Assembly: GCF_001632805.1 (NCBI RefSeq) | Contig: NZ_CP007220.1 | Span: 4,712,001-4,776,000 of the forward strand | Reading direction: 5' to 3' | Length of the DNA: 64,000 bases | Origin: Mycobacteroides chelonae CCUG 47445 | GTDB taxonomy: Bacteria; Actinomycetota; Actinomycetes; Mycobacteriales; Mycobacteriaceae | Part shown: positions 26,101-35,372 of the stretch, piece by piece | Layout of the letters: each line of letters opens with the position of its first letter | Numbering within the stretch: position 1 is the first letter of the stretch | Program-made: the position numbers and the translations under genes | Notes under the pieces: model-generated | What the model was told of the DNA's origin: nothing | The model's input: only the letters and a program-made list of their open reading frames with translations | Database searches by the model: none

Positions 26101-27615
26101 ATGCACGTTCACTCCGTACACACCCGCCGCAGCGCCGACGTCTTCCCCCGCGACCAACACCTCGCCTGGAAGATCGCCGAGGTCGCTTCGGACCCCGTTG
26201 CCGTTCCCGCCGACACCGAAGCGATGGTCATCAACCGGATCATCGATAACGCCGCCGTCAGCGCCGCGTCGGTCATCCGCCGTCCCGTCACGGTCGCGCG
26301 CCGCCAGGCGCAGGCCCACGCGGTGTCTTCCGGTGGACGTGGCGCCAATGTCTTCGGTGTCAGCGGTGGCTACTCGGCCGAGTGGGCGGCCTGGGCCAAC
26401 GGCGTCGCAGTACGCGAACTGGACTTCCACGACACCTTTCTGGCCGCCGACTATTCGCACCCCGGCGACAACATTCCACCGTTGGTGGCTGTGGCTCAGC
26501 AGCTCGGCATCGGCGGGGCGGACCTCATTCGCGGTCTGGCCACCGCATACGAAACCCAGATCAACCTCACCCGCGGAATCTGTTTGCACGAGCACAAGAT
26601 CGACCACGTCGCACACCTCGGCCCTTCGGTCGCCGCCGGCCTGGGCACCATGCTGAAGCTCGACACCGAGACGATCTATCAGGCCATCGGTCAGGCCCTA
26701 CACCTGACGACCGCGACCCGGCAGTCCCGCAAGGGACTCATCTCCAGCTGGAAGGCCTATGCCCCGGCGTGGGCCGGCAAGGTCGCCATCGAGGCCGTCG
26801 ACCGCGCGATGCGCGGCGAGGGTGCTCCGTCCCCGATCTGGGAGGGCGAAGACGGCGTGATCGCCTGGCTGCTCGGCGGTCCCGACAAGGTCTACGAGGT
26901 GCCGCTGCCGGGCCCAGGTGAGGAGAAGCGCGCGATCCTGGACAGCTACACCAAGGAGCACTCGGCCGAGTACCAGAGCCAAGCGCCCATCGACCTGGCC
27001 CGCAGGATGCGCGAGCGCATCGGCGACCTGGATCAGATTGCGACGATCGTGCTGCACACCAGCCACCACACGCACGTCGTGATCGGCACCGGATCGAATG
27101 ATCCGCAGAAGTTCGACCCCGATGCTTCGCGCGAGACACTCGACCACTCGGTCATGTACATCTTCGCCGTGGCCTTGGAGGACGGCACCTGGCATCACGA
27201 GCGCTCCTACGCACCCGAACGTGCACACCGCCCCGAAACGATCGAACTCTGGAACAAGATCAGCACCGTCGAGGACCCGGAATGGACTCGTCGTTACCAC
27301 TCAAGCAATCCCGAAGAGAAGGCGTTCGGCTGCAAGGCCGTCGTTACTCTCAAGAACGGCGAGGTGATCACCGATGAGCTCGCGATCGCCGATGCACACC
27401 CCTTGGGGGCACGGCCATTCGCCCGGGAGAACTACATCAACAAGTTCACCGTGCTATCCGACGGCGTCATCGAACAGCACGAGCAAGACCGATTCCTTTC
27501 AGTGGCACAGGGATTGGCTGATCTGAAGGCCGGCTCACTGGGTGCGCTCAACCCGCTCGTGGACGCCGTAGTTCTCGACAAGGCGCCCACGACACCGGAG
27601 GGGATCTTTAAGTGA
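26101..27615 (+). CDS. prpD: 2-methylcitrate dehydratase PrpD
   Basis: This 504-aa MmgE/PrpD-family dehydratase converts 2-methylcitrate to 2-methylaconitate in the methylcitrate cycle of propionyl-CoA disposal. It is highly similar to M. tuberculosis Rv1130 throughout ([50 protein letters not shown]). The ATG at 26101 matches the M. tuberculosis N-terminus (SVHTRRSA); earlier in-frame starts add an unrelated stretch. No clear SD precedes it. It is the first gene of prpD-prpB-prpC. Confidence 0.96.
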   Translation: MHVHSVHTRRSADVFPRDQHLAWKIAEVASDPVAVPADTEAMVINRIIDNAAVSAASVIRRPVTVARRQAQAHAVSSGGRGANVFGVSGGYSAEWAAWANGVAVRELDFHDTFLAADYSHPGDNIPPLVAVAQQLGIGGADLIRGLATAYETQINLTRGICLHEHKIDHVAHLGPSVAAGLGTMLKLDTETIYQAIGQALHLTTATRQSRKGLISSWKAYAPAWAGKVAIEAVDRAMRGEGAPSPIWEGEDGVIAWLLGGPDKVYEVPLPGPGEEKRAILDSYTKEHSAEYQSQAPIDLARRMRERIGDLDQIATIVLHTSHHTHVVIGTGSNDPQKFDPDASRETLDHSVMYIFAVALEDGTWHHERSYAPERAHRPETIELWNKISTVEDPEWTRRYHSSNPEEKAFGCKAVVTLKNGEVITDELAIADAHPLGARPFARENYINKFTVLSDGVIEQHEQDRFLSVAQGLADLKAGSLGALNPLVDAVVLDKAPTTPEGIFK

Positions 27616-28532
27616 GCGCGCTTCTTGCCTCCGCCAAGGACGCGGCCACCAAGCGTGCCGCGTTCCGGGCGGGCTTGTCCTCCGGCGAACTGCTGCGCTT
27701 TCCCGGCGCGTTCTCACCGTTGGTGGCCAAGCTGATCCAGGAGATCGGGTTCGAGGGTGTTTACGTCTCGGGTGCCGTACTGTCTGCCGACCTGGCCCTG
27801 CCCGATATCGGATTGACGACGCTCACCGAGGTGTCGGCCCGCGGTCGTCAGATCGCGTCGGTTACCGACCTGCCGACCCTGATCGATGCCGACACAGGAT
27901 TTGGCGAGCCGATGAGTGCGGCACGCACGGTCACCGTGCTCGAAGACAGCGGAGTAGCCGGCCTTCATCTCGAGGACCAGGTGAATCCCAAGCGGTGCGG
28001 GCATCTTGACGGCAAGGCCGTCGTCGAGAGCGCCGAGATGGTTCGGCGACTCCGTGCGGCGGTTTCCGCCCGGCGCGACCCCAACTTCGTCATCTGCGCC
28101 CGCACTGATGCCGCGGGCATCGAGGGGTTGCCCGCGGCCATCGACCGCGCAAAGGCCTACGCCGATGCGGGCGCGGATCTCATCTTCACCGAAGCACTCA
28201 GTGATATCGGCGAGTTCGAGAAGTTCCGTGCCGCGGTCGATGTTCCCTTGCTGGCCAACATGACCGAATTCGGAAAATCCGAACTCGTGACGGCCGACCA
28301 GCTCCGCGAGGTCGGGTACAACGTCGTCATCTATCCCGTCACGACCCTACGGCTGGCGATGTTCGCAGTGGAGCAGGGTCTGCGCGAAATCGATGCGGCG
28401 GGAACACAGTCTGGCCTGCTGGGCCAGATGCAGCACCGCAGCCGACTGTACGAGCTGCTCCGCTACTCCGAATACAACCAGTTCGATACCGAGATCTTCA
28501 ATTTCAGCCTCAATGGAGGAGGAGCCCGATGA
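27612..28532 (+). CDS. prpB: Methylisocitrate lyase PrpB
   Basis: This 306-aa isocitrate-lyase-superfamily enzyme cleaves 2-methylisocitrate to pyruvate and succinate. The active-site loop KRCGH is at residues 127-131, preceded by [10 protein letters not shown], and DADTGFG binds metal. The length fits PrpB (about 295-305 aa) rather than isocitrate lyase (over 420 aa). The GTG start overlaps the prpD stop (GTGA). M. tuberculosis lacks prpB at this locus and uses Icl1, so its presence here marks a complete dedicated cycle. Confidence 0.96.
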   Translation: MSALLASAKDAATKRAAFRAGLSSGELLRFPGAFSPLVAKLIQEIGFEGVYVSGAVLSADLALPDIGLTTLTEVSARGRQIASVTDLPTLIDADTGFGEPMSAARTVTVLEDSGVAGLHLEDQVNPKRCGHLDGKAVVESAEMVRRLRAAVSARRDPNFVICARTDAAGIEGLPAAIDRAKAYADAGADLIFTEALSDIGEFEKFRAAVDVPLLANMTEFGKSELVTADQLREVGYNVVIYPVTTLRLAMFAVEQGLREIDAAGTQSGLLGQMQHRSRLYELLRYSEYNQFDTEIFNFSLNGGGAR

Positions 28533-29650
28533 CCACCGCGACCCCGACTATTCACAAGGGACTTGCCGGCGTCGTGGTGGACACCACCGCCATCTCCAAG
28601 GTGGTGCCCGAGACCAATTCGCTGACGTACCGCGGATATCCGGTGCAGGACCTGGCCGCCCAGTGCAGCTTCGAGCAGGTCGCCTACCTGCTGTGGCATG
28701 GCGAGTTGCCAAACGATGCCGAGCTCGCGCTGTTCAACCAACGCGAGCGGGCGCAGCGCCGCCTGGACCGTTCCCTGATGGCGCTGTTGGCCAAACTGCC
28801 GGAGACCTGCCATCCGATGGACGTGGTGCGCACCGCCATCAGCGTTCTGGGCGCTGAGGATCCTTCCGAGGACGACAGCACTCCGGAAGCCAACTACGCA
28901 AAGTCACTTCGCATGTTCGCGGTGCTGCCGACGATCGTGGCGGCCGACATGCGGCGGCGCCGTGGGCTGGATCCCATTCAGCCCCACAGCCACCTCGGCT
29001 ACTCGGCCAACTTCCTACGGATGTGCTTCGGCGAGGTACCGGATCCGGTGATCGTCACGGCGTTCGAGCAGTCGATGATCCTGTACGCCGAGCACAGCTT
29101 CAACGCCTCCACCTTCGCCGCCCGCGTGGTCACCTCGACACAATCCGACATCTACAGCGCGGTCACGGCGGCGATCGGCGCGCTCAAGGGCTCCCTGCAT
29201 GGCGGAGCCAACGAAGCCGTCATGCACGACATGATCGAGATAGGTGATGCCGCCAAGGCTGCGGAATGGTTGCAGGGCAAGCGGACCCGTAAAGAAAAGG
29301 TTATGGGCTTCGGGCACCGCGTATACAAGAACGGCGATTCCCGGGTGCCGACGATGCGTGCCGCGCTGGAGGATGTGGCGCGGGTACGTGATGGTCGTCA
29401 GTGGCTCGAGATCTACAAGGTGCTTGAATCCGAGATGGACGCCGCCACCGGAATCAAGCCCAATCTCGACTTCCCCACCGGGCCCGCCTACTACCTCATG
29501 GGATTCGATATCCCCTGCTTCACACCGATTTTCGTGATGAGCCGGATCACCGGTTGGACCGCGCACATCATGGAGCAGGCAGCGGCCAACGCCCTGATCC
29601 GGCCGCTGAGCGAATACTCCGGCAAGCCCCAGCGGTCACTCGCGTCTTAA
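28529..29650 (+). CDS. prpC: 2-methylcitrate synthase PrpC
   Basis: This 373-aa citrate-synthase-family enzyme condenses propionyl-CoA and oxaloacetate. Catalytic blocks are visible: GSLHGGANEAVM (His), GFGHRVYKNGDSR (His) and NLDFPTGPAYYLMG (Asp). The length matches short type-II/methylcitrate synthases. The start overlaps the prpB stop by 4 bp. It is the last gene of the operon, followed by a strong hairpin. Confidence 0.96.
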   Translation: MTTATPTIHKGLAGVVVDTTAISKVVPETNSLTYRGYPVQDLAAQCSFEQVAYLLWHGELPNDAELALFNQRERAQRRLDRSLMALLAKLPETCHPMDVVRTAISVLGAEDPSEDDSTPEANYAKSLRMFAVLPTIVAADMRRRRGLDPIQPHSHLGYSANFLRMCFGEVPDPVIVTAFEQSMILYAEHSFNASTFAARVVTSTQSDIYSAVTAAIGALKGSLHGGANEAVMHDMIEIGDAAKAAEWLQGKRTRKEKVMGFGHRVYKNGDSRVPTMRAALEDVARVRDGRQWLEIYKVLESEMDAATGIKPNLDFPTGPAYYLMGFDIPCFTPIFVMSRITGWTAHIMEQAAANALIRPLSEYSGKPQRSLAS

Positions 29651-29660
29651 GTGCGAGCGC

Positions 29661-29716
29661 CGAGTGTGCGGTTTGTGTCGAAATGTCGCTGAAAATCGAC
29701 ACAAACCGCACACTCG
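29661..29716. terminator. Perfect 21-bp hairpin after prpC
   Basis: The arm at 29661-29681 begins CGAGTGTGCGG. It is exactly complementary to 29696-29716, which ends CCGCACACTCG, around a 14-nt loop. It starts 11 bp after the prpC stop and ends just before the stop of the convergent hypothetical gene, so it can terminate both directions. No T-tract is present. Confidence 0.8.
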
Positions 29717-29722
29717 ATTCGA

Positions 29723-30550
29723 CTAGTTCGGCATTCTGTCACAAAGCAATTGGATGAATAGCTCATCCGGCGGAGGCGCCCCCGGGTCGATGTTGAGGAA
29801 GCTGGTATAGAAGCCGTCTGGTGAGTGCACCGCACGGCTTACTTGCCCCGCAATGCCCGCGACAACACCTGCATAGCCACGCGTATCGTTCACGCTCAGC
29901 CGAGGGTCCGCGAGATCGACGGTCACTCGATCTCCCCGCGACGGGATCACCACGCCAAACGCGTCTGGAGGCCCGAACAGATGCAATGTCCTGCGGCCAC
30001 GATCCCGCGCATCACGCAGCGCCTCAATATCATCGCCGGTCGGCTCCACCGCTGAGGTCACACGCAGCCCCACAACGGATCCGGTGATCACTCGATGCCC
30101 GATCTCGCCCGACGGTGGCTGATCTGGCCAACGTGTCGCCAGTTCGGTAGGCCGGTACTGAAACGATGACGACTCTTGGCTCACCTGACCGGACTCATTC
30201 AGATAGGTAGTGGCCGACACGTCGTACAGCTCCTCGACGACGCCCCGCAGACGGGGCCAGCTTTGGCTCTCGTGCCACGTAGCCCAGAGGATTACCAGCG
30301 CATTCGCGGGATCTCCGAGTGTTGGATCCCAGCTCGCACAACCGTAGGGAAACCGGACGATCTCGCGGTCCTCGTCCCAGTCGACCGCAGCAGCCGATGC
30401 CAGTAGGTAGCCACTCTCAGCGGGATGAGCACAGATCTGCCAATCGACAGACTGGCCTATCTCAGGAGTCTTACCGCAGCACTGATACTCCCAGTTTGAA
30501 ATACCAAGGTATACAAGAGATTCATTTCGATTGAGAATCTTGTTAATCAC
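29723..30550 (-). CDS. Hypothetical protein with N-terminal QCCG motif (DUF6578-like)
   Basis: This 275-aa protein is not recognised with certainty. The N-terminus (WEYQCCGKTPEIGQSVDW) resembles the start of DUF6578-type actinobacterial proteins, which carry a WQxQCCG-like motif. It has no signal peptide or membrane segment and is rich in Asp, Pro and Ser. The GTG at 30550 is chosen; a TTG at 30613 would add 21 residues. The 5' end (about 30480-30560) is clearly more AT-rich than its neighbours, which may mark recent acquisition or a promoter boundary. It converges on prpC. Confidence 0.6.
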   Translation of the reverse strand: MINKILNRNESLVYLGISNWEYQCCGKTPEIGQSVDWQICAHPAESGYLLASAAAVDWDEDREIVRFPYGCASWDPTLGDPANALVILWATWHESQSWPRLRGVVEELYDVSATTYLNESGQVSQESSSFQYRPTELATRWPDQPPSGEIGHRVITGSVVGLRVTSAVEPTGDDIEALRDARDRGRRTLHLFGPPDAFGVVIPSRGDRVTVDLADPRLSVNDTRGYAGVVAGIAGQVSRAVHSPDGFYTSFLNIDPGAPPPDELFIQLLCDRMPN

Positions 30551-30647
30551 TGAAGAACCAGGTGTTAGACGAACGGAGCACGAACGCTCCGGACCCGGTG
30601 TACCGAGCGCCAAGGTTAGCCAGCATCACGCCAAGCGTCAACACCCG

Positions 30648-31178
30648 TCAATCGGGCCGAGACAAGAGCCCGCCGACCCACCAATCTGCCGGAGCCTCTC
30701 GCCGATACCCACGCTGACGTAGCAAGCCCTCCATGTCGAATCCGACGGCTTCGGCCACCGCCCGCGAGGCATCATTGCCGACGACGGCCCACCATTCGAT
30801 GCGGTGCACGTCCAGCACATCAAATCCCCACTGGCACAGCCGCCGAATCGCCTCTGTTGTCAGCCCCTTACGTCGATGCTGCGAGGCAGACCAGTACCCG
30901 ACTTCCACCACGCCGGGCGCGATCGACTTAAGCGAACAGGTGCCCACAAGTTCTTCTGTGTCGGCGAGGAAGAACCCAAAGCCGTATCGCGCGTTGTCCG
31001 CCCATTCCTGCGCCGACCTGGTGACAAAACTCCGGGCGTCTTCACGGGTGTACGGAACCGGCAGCGGAAGGTAGTGCGCGATCTGCGGCTCGTTGCACGC
31101 TTCGACAATCACGGCCTCGTCGGCGGCAGTGACCGCGCGCAGAACCAACCGGTCCGTCTGCAACTCGGTAGGTTCCAT
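30648..31178 (-). CDS. GNAT acetyltransferase (RimJ/RimL type)
   Basis: This 176-aa N-acetyltransferase has the Acetyltransf_3 layout: TDRLVLRAVTAADEAVIVEACN at the N-terminus, the acetyl-CoA loop SQHRRKGLTTEAIRRLCQWGF, and NDASRAVAEAVGFDMEGLLRQRGY. The ATG at 31178 matches the family start. It likely acetylates an N-terminal amine or a small amine; the substrate is unknown. It sits between unrelated genes and is probably monocistronic. Confidence 0.87.
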   Translation of the reverse strand: MEPTELQTDRLVLRAVTAADEAVIVEACNEPQIAHYLPLPVPYTREDARSFVTRSAQEWADNARYGFGFFLADTEELVGTCSLKSIAPGVVEVGYWSASQHRRKGLTTEAIRRLCQWGFDVLDVHRIEWWAVVGNDASRAVAEAVGFDMEGLLRQRGYRREAPADWWVGGLLSRPD

Positions 31179-31240
31179 GCGACCAGTCTCAACCACGAAT
31201 TACAACGTGGTCAAAGGAATTCCGCGTGACCCCGCCTGTG

Positions 31241-32140
31241 TCAGGAGGTCTCGGGTACCGGCGACCAGTACTCCAGCATCTCCGCGAAGGTCTCGAAGGC
31301 CGGCCTGGCCAGACCGTACGGTGCCTCGAAATGCACGCTCAGAGGAAAGCCGAGGTCTGCCACTCCATCGATGACTCGCTTGTAGAGATCCACAAGCTGT
31401 GGCCGCCGGACATCTGGTTCGCAGGCTGCCAGCGACTTCACGAAGTCTTGTTCGCGCGCAACGGCTTCATTGCCGGGGTCTTGGATCAACCAATCGATGA
31501 GCCCGACCTTGGATTCCAGCTTCGGGACGAAACCGAACGAGAGCAACACCTCCGGCCGGTGTTCGGTTGTGCGCGCGAACTCCTGCAGAAAGCCAACCAC
31601 CGCATCGGAATACAGCAGCTGGGTCATGGCGAAGGTTGCGCCCTTGTCACATTTGAAGGAGAAGCGGCCCTGTTCACCACTGCGGGTGGGGATCAGAATC
31701 ACTCCCCTGTTGTCGACGATGTCGTCGAACTTCGACAACGCGTCAGTCGGTGGAATGCCTGAACCGTCGCCGTCGCTCATGGTGCGCGGTACGCCGACGA
31801 AGATCACGCCGTCCATCCCAGCTTCGGTCAGGCCGGTCAGCCGGCTCCGCAACGACGTCTCATCCGAAAAGGAAGTGACCTGCGTGCACAGTCCCCGCAT
31901 GGTGGGTAGCTCCGACCGGATGATCGACCAATAGTCGACGACATCCAGCTTCGGCTTCATCTCCAGCGGGCGATCGGCATCCTCCACGATCATCGACGGG
32001 ATCATGACGTGATCGATGCGCCCATCGATGCCGAATTCCGCCGAAAACCTGGACAGTTTCTGCAGTTCTTCGGATGCCTTCTCGAGGCCGCCATCGACGT
32101 TGGGAGGCACCAGCTCCAGCGCAACGGTATTCATGGACAC
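31241..32140 (-). CDS. Non-canonical methylenetetrahydrofolate reductase (Rv2172c-like)
   Basis: This 299-aa protein is collinear and nearly identical in key stretches with M. tuberculosis Rv2172c (ALELVPPN, GLCTQVTSF, GVIFVGVPRTMSDGDGSG, GRFSFKCDKGATFAMTQLLYSD, DWLIQDPGN). This family was reported as a divergent MTHFR that makes 5-methyl-THF and lacks ordinary MetF motifs. The GTG at 32140 is preferred: GGAGG lies 6 nt before it and the N-terminus then aligns with Rv2172c; an ATG at 32134 is 12 nt from the SD. It lies 99 bp after metE, whose product consumes methyl-THF. Confidence 0.85.
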   Translation of the reverse strand: MSMNTVALELVPPNVDGGLEKASEELQKLSRFSAEFGIDGRIDHVMIPSMIVEDADRPLEMKPKLDVVDYWSIIRSELPTMRGLCTQVTSFSDETSLRSRLTGLTEAGMDGVIFVGVPRTMSDGDGSGIPPTDALSKFDDIVDNRGVILIPTRSGEQGRFSFKCDKGATFAMTQLLYSDAVVGFLQEFARTTEHRPEVLLSFGFVPKLESKVGLIDWLIQDPGNEAVAREQDFVKSLAACEPDVRRPQLVDLYKRVIDGVADLGFPLSVHFEAPYGLARPAFETFAEMLEYWSPVPETS

Positions 32141-32152
32141 CAAGGACCTCCG

Positions 32153-32180
32153 ATTAGTCTCGCTAATGGTTTATACACCA
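32153..32180. promoter_or_regulatory. Inverted repeats before the MTHFR-like gene
   Basis: ATTAG (32153-32157) and CTAAT (32163-32167) flank 5 bp. They are overlapped at one base by TGGT-TTATAC-ACCA (32167-32180). This AT-rich segment lies directly upstream of the GGAGG of the reductase gene and downstream of the metE hairpin, so it probably holds that gene's own promoter and perhaps an operator. Confidence 0.35.
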
Positions 32181-32189
32181 ATCAAATTC

Positions 32190-32229
32190 ACGCGCGAGCA
32201 GTCCCCCGCGAAGGAGACTGCCCGCGCGT
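32190..32229 (-). terminator. Hairpin downstream of metE
   Basis: Arms ACGCGCGAGCAGTC (32190-32203) and GACTGCCCGCGCGT (32216-32229) pair with one mismatch around 12 nt. It begins 10 bp after the metE stop on the minus strand. It would separate metE transcription from the reductase gene. Confidence 0.7.
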
Positions 32230-32239
32230 TCATCGGGAA

Positions 32240-34504
32240 CTAGGCGCCCGCACGCACCTCGGTCGCAGCCGCCACCAGGTTGGCCAGCGACGCAGTTACC
32301 TCGTCAGCCTTCCGGGTCTTCAGGCCACAATCAGGATTGACCCAGAGACGCTGGGCCGGAACTGCCTGCAGCGCCTCACGCAGCGAGTTCGCCATCTCGG
32401 CCGTCGAGGGCACCCGCGGCGAATGGATGTCGTACACACCCGGGCCGACGCTGTTGGAGAATCCGATCGCGTTGAGGTCGTCGAGCACCTCCATATGCGA
32501 GCGAGCCGCCTCGATGGAGGTGACATCGGCGTCCAGATCGGCGATCGCACCGATCACCTCGCCGAACTCCGAATAGCACAGATGCGTGTGAATCTGGGTC
32601 GCATCGGACACACCCGAGGTGGACAGCCGGAACGCACCGACCGCCCAGTCCAGGTATGCGGGCTTATCCGCCGAGCGCAGCGGCAGGAGCTCGCGCAATG
32701 CGGGCTCGTCCACCTGGATGATCGCAATCCCGGCGTCCTGCAGATCCACCGTCTCGTCCCGGATGGCCAGTGCGATCTGGTTAGCGGTATCCGCCAACGG
32801 CTGATCATCACGAACGAACGACCACGCGAGAATAGTCACCGGCCCGGTCAGCATGCCCTTGACGTACTTGGGAGTCAGCGACTGGGCGTAGGTGGCCCAC
32901 TCGACGGTCATCGGGTTCTGCCGTGCGACATCGCCGTACAGGATCGGTGGGCGCACGCAACGGCTGCCGTACGACTGAACCCAGCCGTTCTGGGTGGCAA
33001 AGAATCCGTCAAGCTGCTCGGCGAAGTACTGAACCATGTCGTTGCGTTCAGGCTCACCGTGGACCAGCACGTCCAAGCCCAGCTTCTCCTGTAGCGCAAT
33101 AACATCGGCAACCTCGGCGCGCATCCGCCGCACGTACTCGGCCTCGTCGATCTCGCCCTTGGTCAAGGCCTGACGGGCCTTGCGGATCTCGACGGTCTGC
33201 GGGAACGACCCGATGGTGGTGGTCGGCAGCTCGGGCAGCTGCAGGCGCTCATCCTGGCTGCGGCGACGCTCGGCGGCATCGCCACGTGAAATACCAGCCG
33301 CCAGAATCGAATCCAAACGCGCACGGATCTGACCGTTGTTCAGACGCGGATCCGTCTTGCGAGATTCGACAGCCGCATTCGACGCCGCGAACTCGGTAGC
33401 GTCGCGCGCCCCACCCAGTGCCCGCGCCAGCACCACAACTTCCTTGACCTTCTCGTCTGCGAACGCCAACCAGCTGCGCAGCTGGTCATCGAGTTCGGTC
33501 TCCGGTTCCAGCGAGTAGGGCACATGCAACGTCGAGCAGGACGTGGACACTGCGACGGCACCGGCGGATCCCAACAGCGTCCCCAGGGTGCCCAGCGCGG
33601 ACTCCAGGTTGGTGCGCCAGATGTTTCGTCCGTCGACAACGCCCGCGACGATGGTCTTTCCGGCCAGCTCTGGCACCACGGCCACACCCGATGCGGACCC
33701 GTAGACCAGGTCGACGGCAATCGCCTCGACGGGGGTACGTGCCAGCGCCGGCAGTGCGGCACCGAGGTCCCCGAAGTAGGTGGCGACCAGGATCGCGGGG
33801 CGATCGGCCACCGTGCCGAGACGGCCATACACCTGCTCGGCCAGTTCGGGACCATTCGGCAGGATGTCGGTGACGAGCACCGGCTCATCGATCTGCACCC
33901 AGCCGACGCCTGCCTCGGCGAGCTGCACCAGCAGCTGCTCGTACAGCGACACCACCTCGTCGAGCCGTTCGATGGGCGCGGGGGCGCCGTCGACTGACTT
34001 ACTCAACGCGAGGAAGGTGATGGGACCGACGACGACCGGACGTGCCGGAATGCCCAGCGCCTGAGCTTCTTTCAGCTCTCCGAACAGCTTGGCCGGGTTC
34101 AGCTCGAACTTCGTGTCCGGCCCGATCTCCGGCACCAGGTAGTGGTAGTTGGTATCGAACCACTTGGTCATTTCCAGCGGTGTCACGTCATCATTACCGC
34201 GAGCGGCGGCGAAGTAGCGATCGAGCTCATCGGTGATACCGGCGACACGGGGCGGGAGGGCTCCCAGCAGCACCGCGGTGTCCAGCACCTGGTCGTAGTA
34301 CGAGAAGGTGTTCACCGGCACGGAGTCGAGCCCGGCGGCCGCCAATGCGGTCCAATTGTCGCGCCGAAGCCCTGCTGCGACAGTTTCGAGCTCGGTACGG
34401 CTGGTACGTCCGGCCCAGTAGCTCTCGGTAGCCCTCTTGAGCTCACGCCGCGGGCCGATGCGCGCGGATCCGAGCGTGGTGGCGGTCAAAGGTTGAGCAG
34501 TCAT
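32240..34504 (-). CDS. metE: Cobalamin-independent methionine synthase MetE
   Basis: This 754-aa enzyme transfers the methyl group of 5-methyl-THF-polyglutamate to homocysteine without B12. The N-terminal barrel ([21 protein letters not shown]) and catalytic C-terminal barrel are both complete. The zinc-site blocks THLCYSEF and NPDCGLKTR, and the [13 protein letters not shown] motif, are visible. The ATG at 34504 gives the usual MetE length. A cobalamin riboswitch upstream indicates repression when B12 is available, as for M. tuberculosis metE. Confidence 0.97.
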   Translation of the reverse strand: MTAQPLTATTLGSARIGPRRELKRATESYWAGRTSRTELETVAAGLRRDNWTALAAAGLDSVPVNTFSYYDQVLDTAVLLGALPPRVAGITDELDRYFAAARGNDDVTPLEMTKWFDTNYHYLVPEIGPDTKFELNPAKLFGELKEAQALGIPARPVVVGPITFLALSKSVDGAPAPIERLDEVVSLYEQLLVQLAEAGVGWVQIDEPVLVTDILPNGPELAEQVYGRLGTVADRPAILVATYFGDLGAALPALARTPVEAIAVDLVYGSASGVAVVPELAGKTIVAGVVDGRNIWRTNLESALGTLGTLLGSAGAVAVSTSCSTLHVPYSLEPETELDDQLRSWLAFADEKVKEVVVLARALGGARDATEFAASNAAVESRKTDPRLNNGQIRARLDSILAAGISRGDAAERRRSQDERLQLPELPTTTIGSFPQTVEIRKARQALTKGEIDEAEYVRRMRAEVADVIALQEKLGLDVLVHGEPERNDMVQYFAEQLDGFFATQNGWVQSYGSRCVRPPILYGDVARQNPMTVEWATYAQSLTPKYVKGMLTGPVTILAWSFVRDDQPLADTANQIALAIRDETVDLQDAGIAIIQVDEPALRELLPLRSADKPAYLDWAVGAFRLSTSGVSDATQIHTHLCYSEFGEVIGAIADLDADVTSIEAARSHMEVLDDLNAIGFSNSVGPGVYDIHSPRVPSTAEMANSLREALQAVPAQRLWVNPDCGLKTRKADEVTASLANLVAAATEVRAGA

Positions 34505-34635
34505 GAATTAGTCCTTCATCAACAGCGGGGTAGCCACCGCCCGGGGACGAAGAACCGAGCACGGAACCACCGCAACAGATATCTGCTCGGTGAAACCGCT
34601 TCGGCCATACGCCCATTCCGCGAGGCGATGATCCG

Positions 34636-34654
34636 CCGGGTGCGGCGCACCCGG
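34636..34654 (-). terminator. Strong hairpin just 3' of the riboswitch (candidate expression platform)
   Basis: CCGGGTGC (34636-34643) and GCACCCGG (34647-34654) form a perfect 8-bp stem with a 3-nt loop, 2 nt beyond the riboswitch P1 helix in the direction of metE. It may be a terminator that forms when ligand is bound. There is no U-tract, so it might act on access to downstream sequence instead. Confidence 0.45.
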
Positions 34655-34656
34655 CA

Positions 34657-34894
34657 CAGCTGGCAGGTCTTCGGACTTACAGGCGTTACCCGGACTCAGG
34701 TTTTCCTACTGGCCGCCGCTTCCCAGGCTTCTTGGTGCTCAACCCAGTGCATATGACGACTGTCGTTCCTGCATACCGCTGCGGGACAGTCCCGGATTCT
34801 CACCGGGTTCCCTCTTATGCCGGGCCCGAGGGCCCGGCACTCGATGCTGATACCGGCTCGGATCAAACCCGTGCCACTACCAGCAGACCAGCTG
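34657..34894 (-). ncRNA. Cobalamin riboswitch upstream of metE
   Basis: On the minus strand the leader contains the hallmark blocks in order. First is AGGGAACCCGGTGAGAATCC (34793-34812), then the GGGACTGTCCCGC hairpin (34781-34793) and, at the 3' end, AGTCCGAAGACCTGCC (34662-34677). Closing helix P1 can form between CAGCTGG (minus strand, 34888-34894) and CCAGCTG (34657-34663). This is the class of B12 aptamer found before mycobacterial metE. Ligand binding is expected to shut off metE so that B12-dependent MetH takes over. About 150 nt separate it from the metE start. Confidence 0.93.
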
Positions 34895-34927
34895 CGTTTC
34901 TCATCATATGCGCGCTATCCAACACAA

Positions 34928-34951
34928 ATATTAGCGACTATTCTCTAATAT
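34928..34951 (+). promoter_or_regulatory. Inverted repeat over a probable leaderless promoter
   Basis: ATATTAG (34928-34934) and CTAATAT (34945-34951) are perfect arms around 10 bp, ending one base before the GTG at 34953. The -10-like TATTCT (34939-34944) lies inside, 8 bp from the GTG, so transcription would begin at the start codon itself. No Shine-Dalgarno is present. The repeat would be a natural binding site for the TetR protein encoded by the second gene. Confidence 0.55.
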
Positions 34952-34952
34952 C

Positions 34953-35372
34953 GTGATCACCTTGGACCAGGCTCAGCAGGTGCTCGATGCGCAGCCCTTC
35001 AGTCGCCTCCTCGGGGCATCCGAGTGCCGGGTCGATGAGTCCGGAATCCGGCTCGCACTTGATATCCGTGACGAGCTACGGCAGCAGAACGGGTTTATCC
35101 ACGGCGGCGTATTGAGCTATCTCGCCGACAACGCGATCACCTACGCGTGCGCCCTCGGTTTGGGCGCGGACATTGTGACCAGCGGATACACCATCGAGTA
35201 TGTGTCTCCTGCGGGCGATGGGGTGCGACTGCTTGCCGACGCCTCGCTGGTGAGTGCCGGCCACACGAAGGCGCTGGGTCGCTGCGAAATCTCCGTCGAA
35301 GGCCACGATGGCAAGACCAAGCTGGTTGCGGTTGCTCAGGGCACGAGCATGGTCCGGCGCCGTGGGGCGTAA
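34953..35372 (+). CDS. PaaI-type hot-dog thioesterase
   Basis: This 139-aa hot-dog-fold acyl-CoA thioesterase shows the PaaI signature NGFIHGGVLSYLADNAITYA, with catalytic Asn/His-Gly-Gly and an acidic residue in the long helix, then TSGYTIEYVSPAG. It starts with GTG and no SD, consistent with a leaderless transcript. It overlaps the following TetR gene by 11 bp. The regulator probably senses the acyl-CoA or a related compound that the enzyme hydrolyses. Confidence 0.88.
   Translation: MITLDQAQQVLDAQPFSRLLGASECRVDESGIRLALDIRDELRQQNGFIHGGVLSYLADNAITYACALGLGADIVTSGYTIEYVSPAGDGVRLLADASLVSAGHTKALGRCEISVEGHDGKTKLVAVAQGTSMVRRRGA

Noticed and set aside
34505..34952. SAM or T-box riboswitch as the metE leader
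   Set aside because: The conserved blocks are those of the cobalamin aptamer; no SAM-I kink-turn core or T-box sequence was found.
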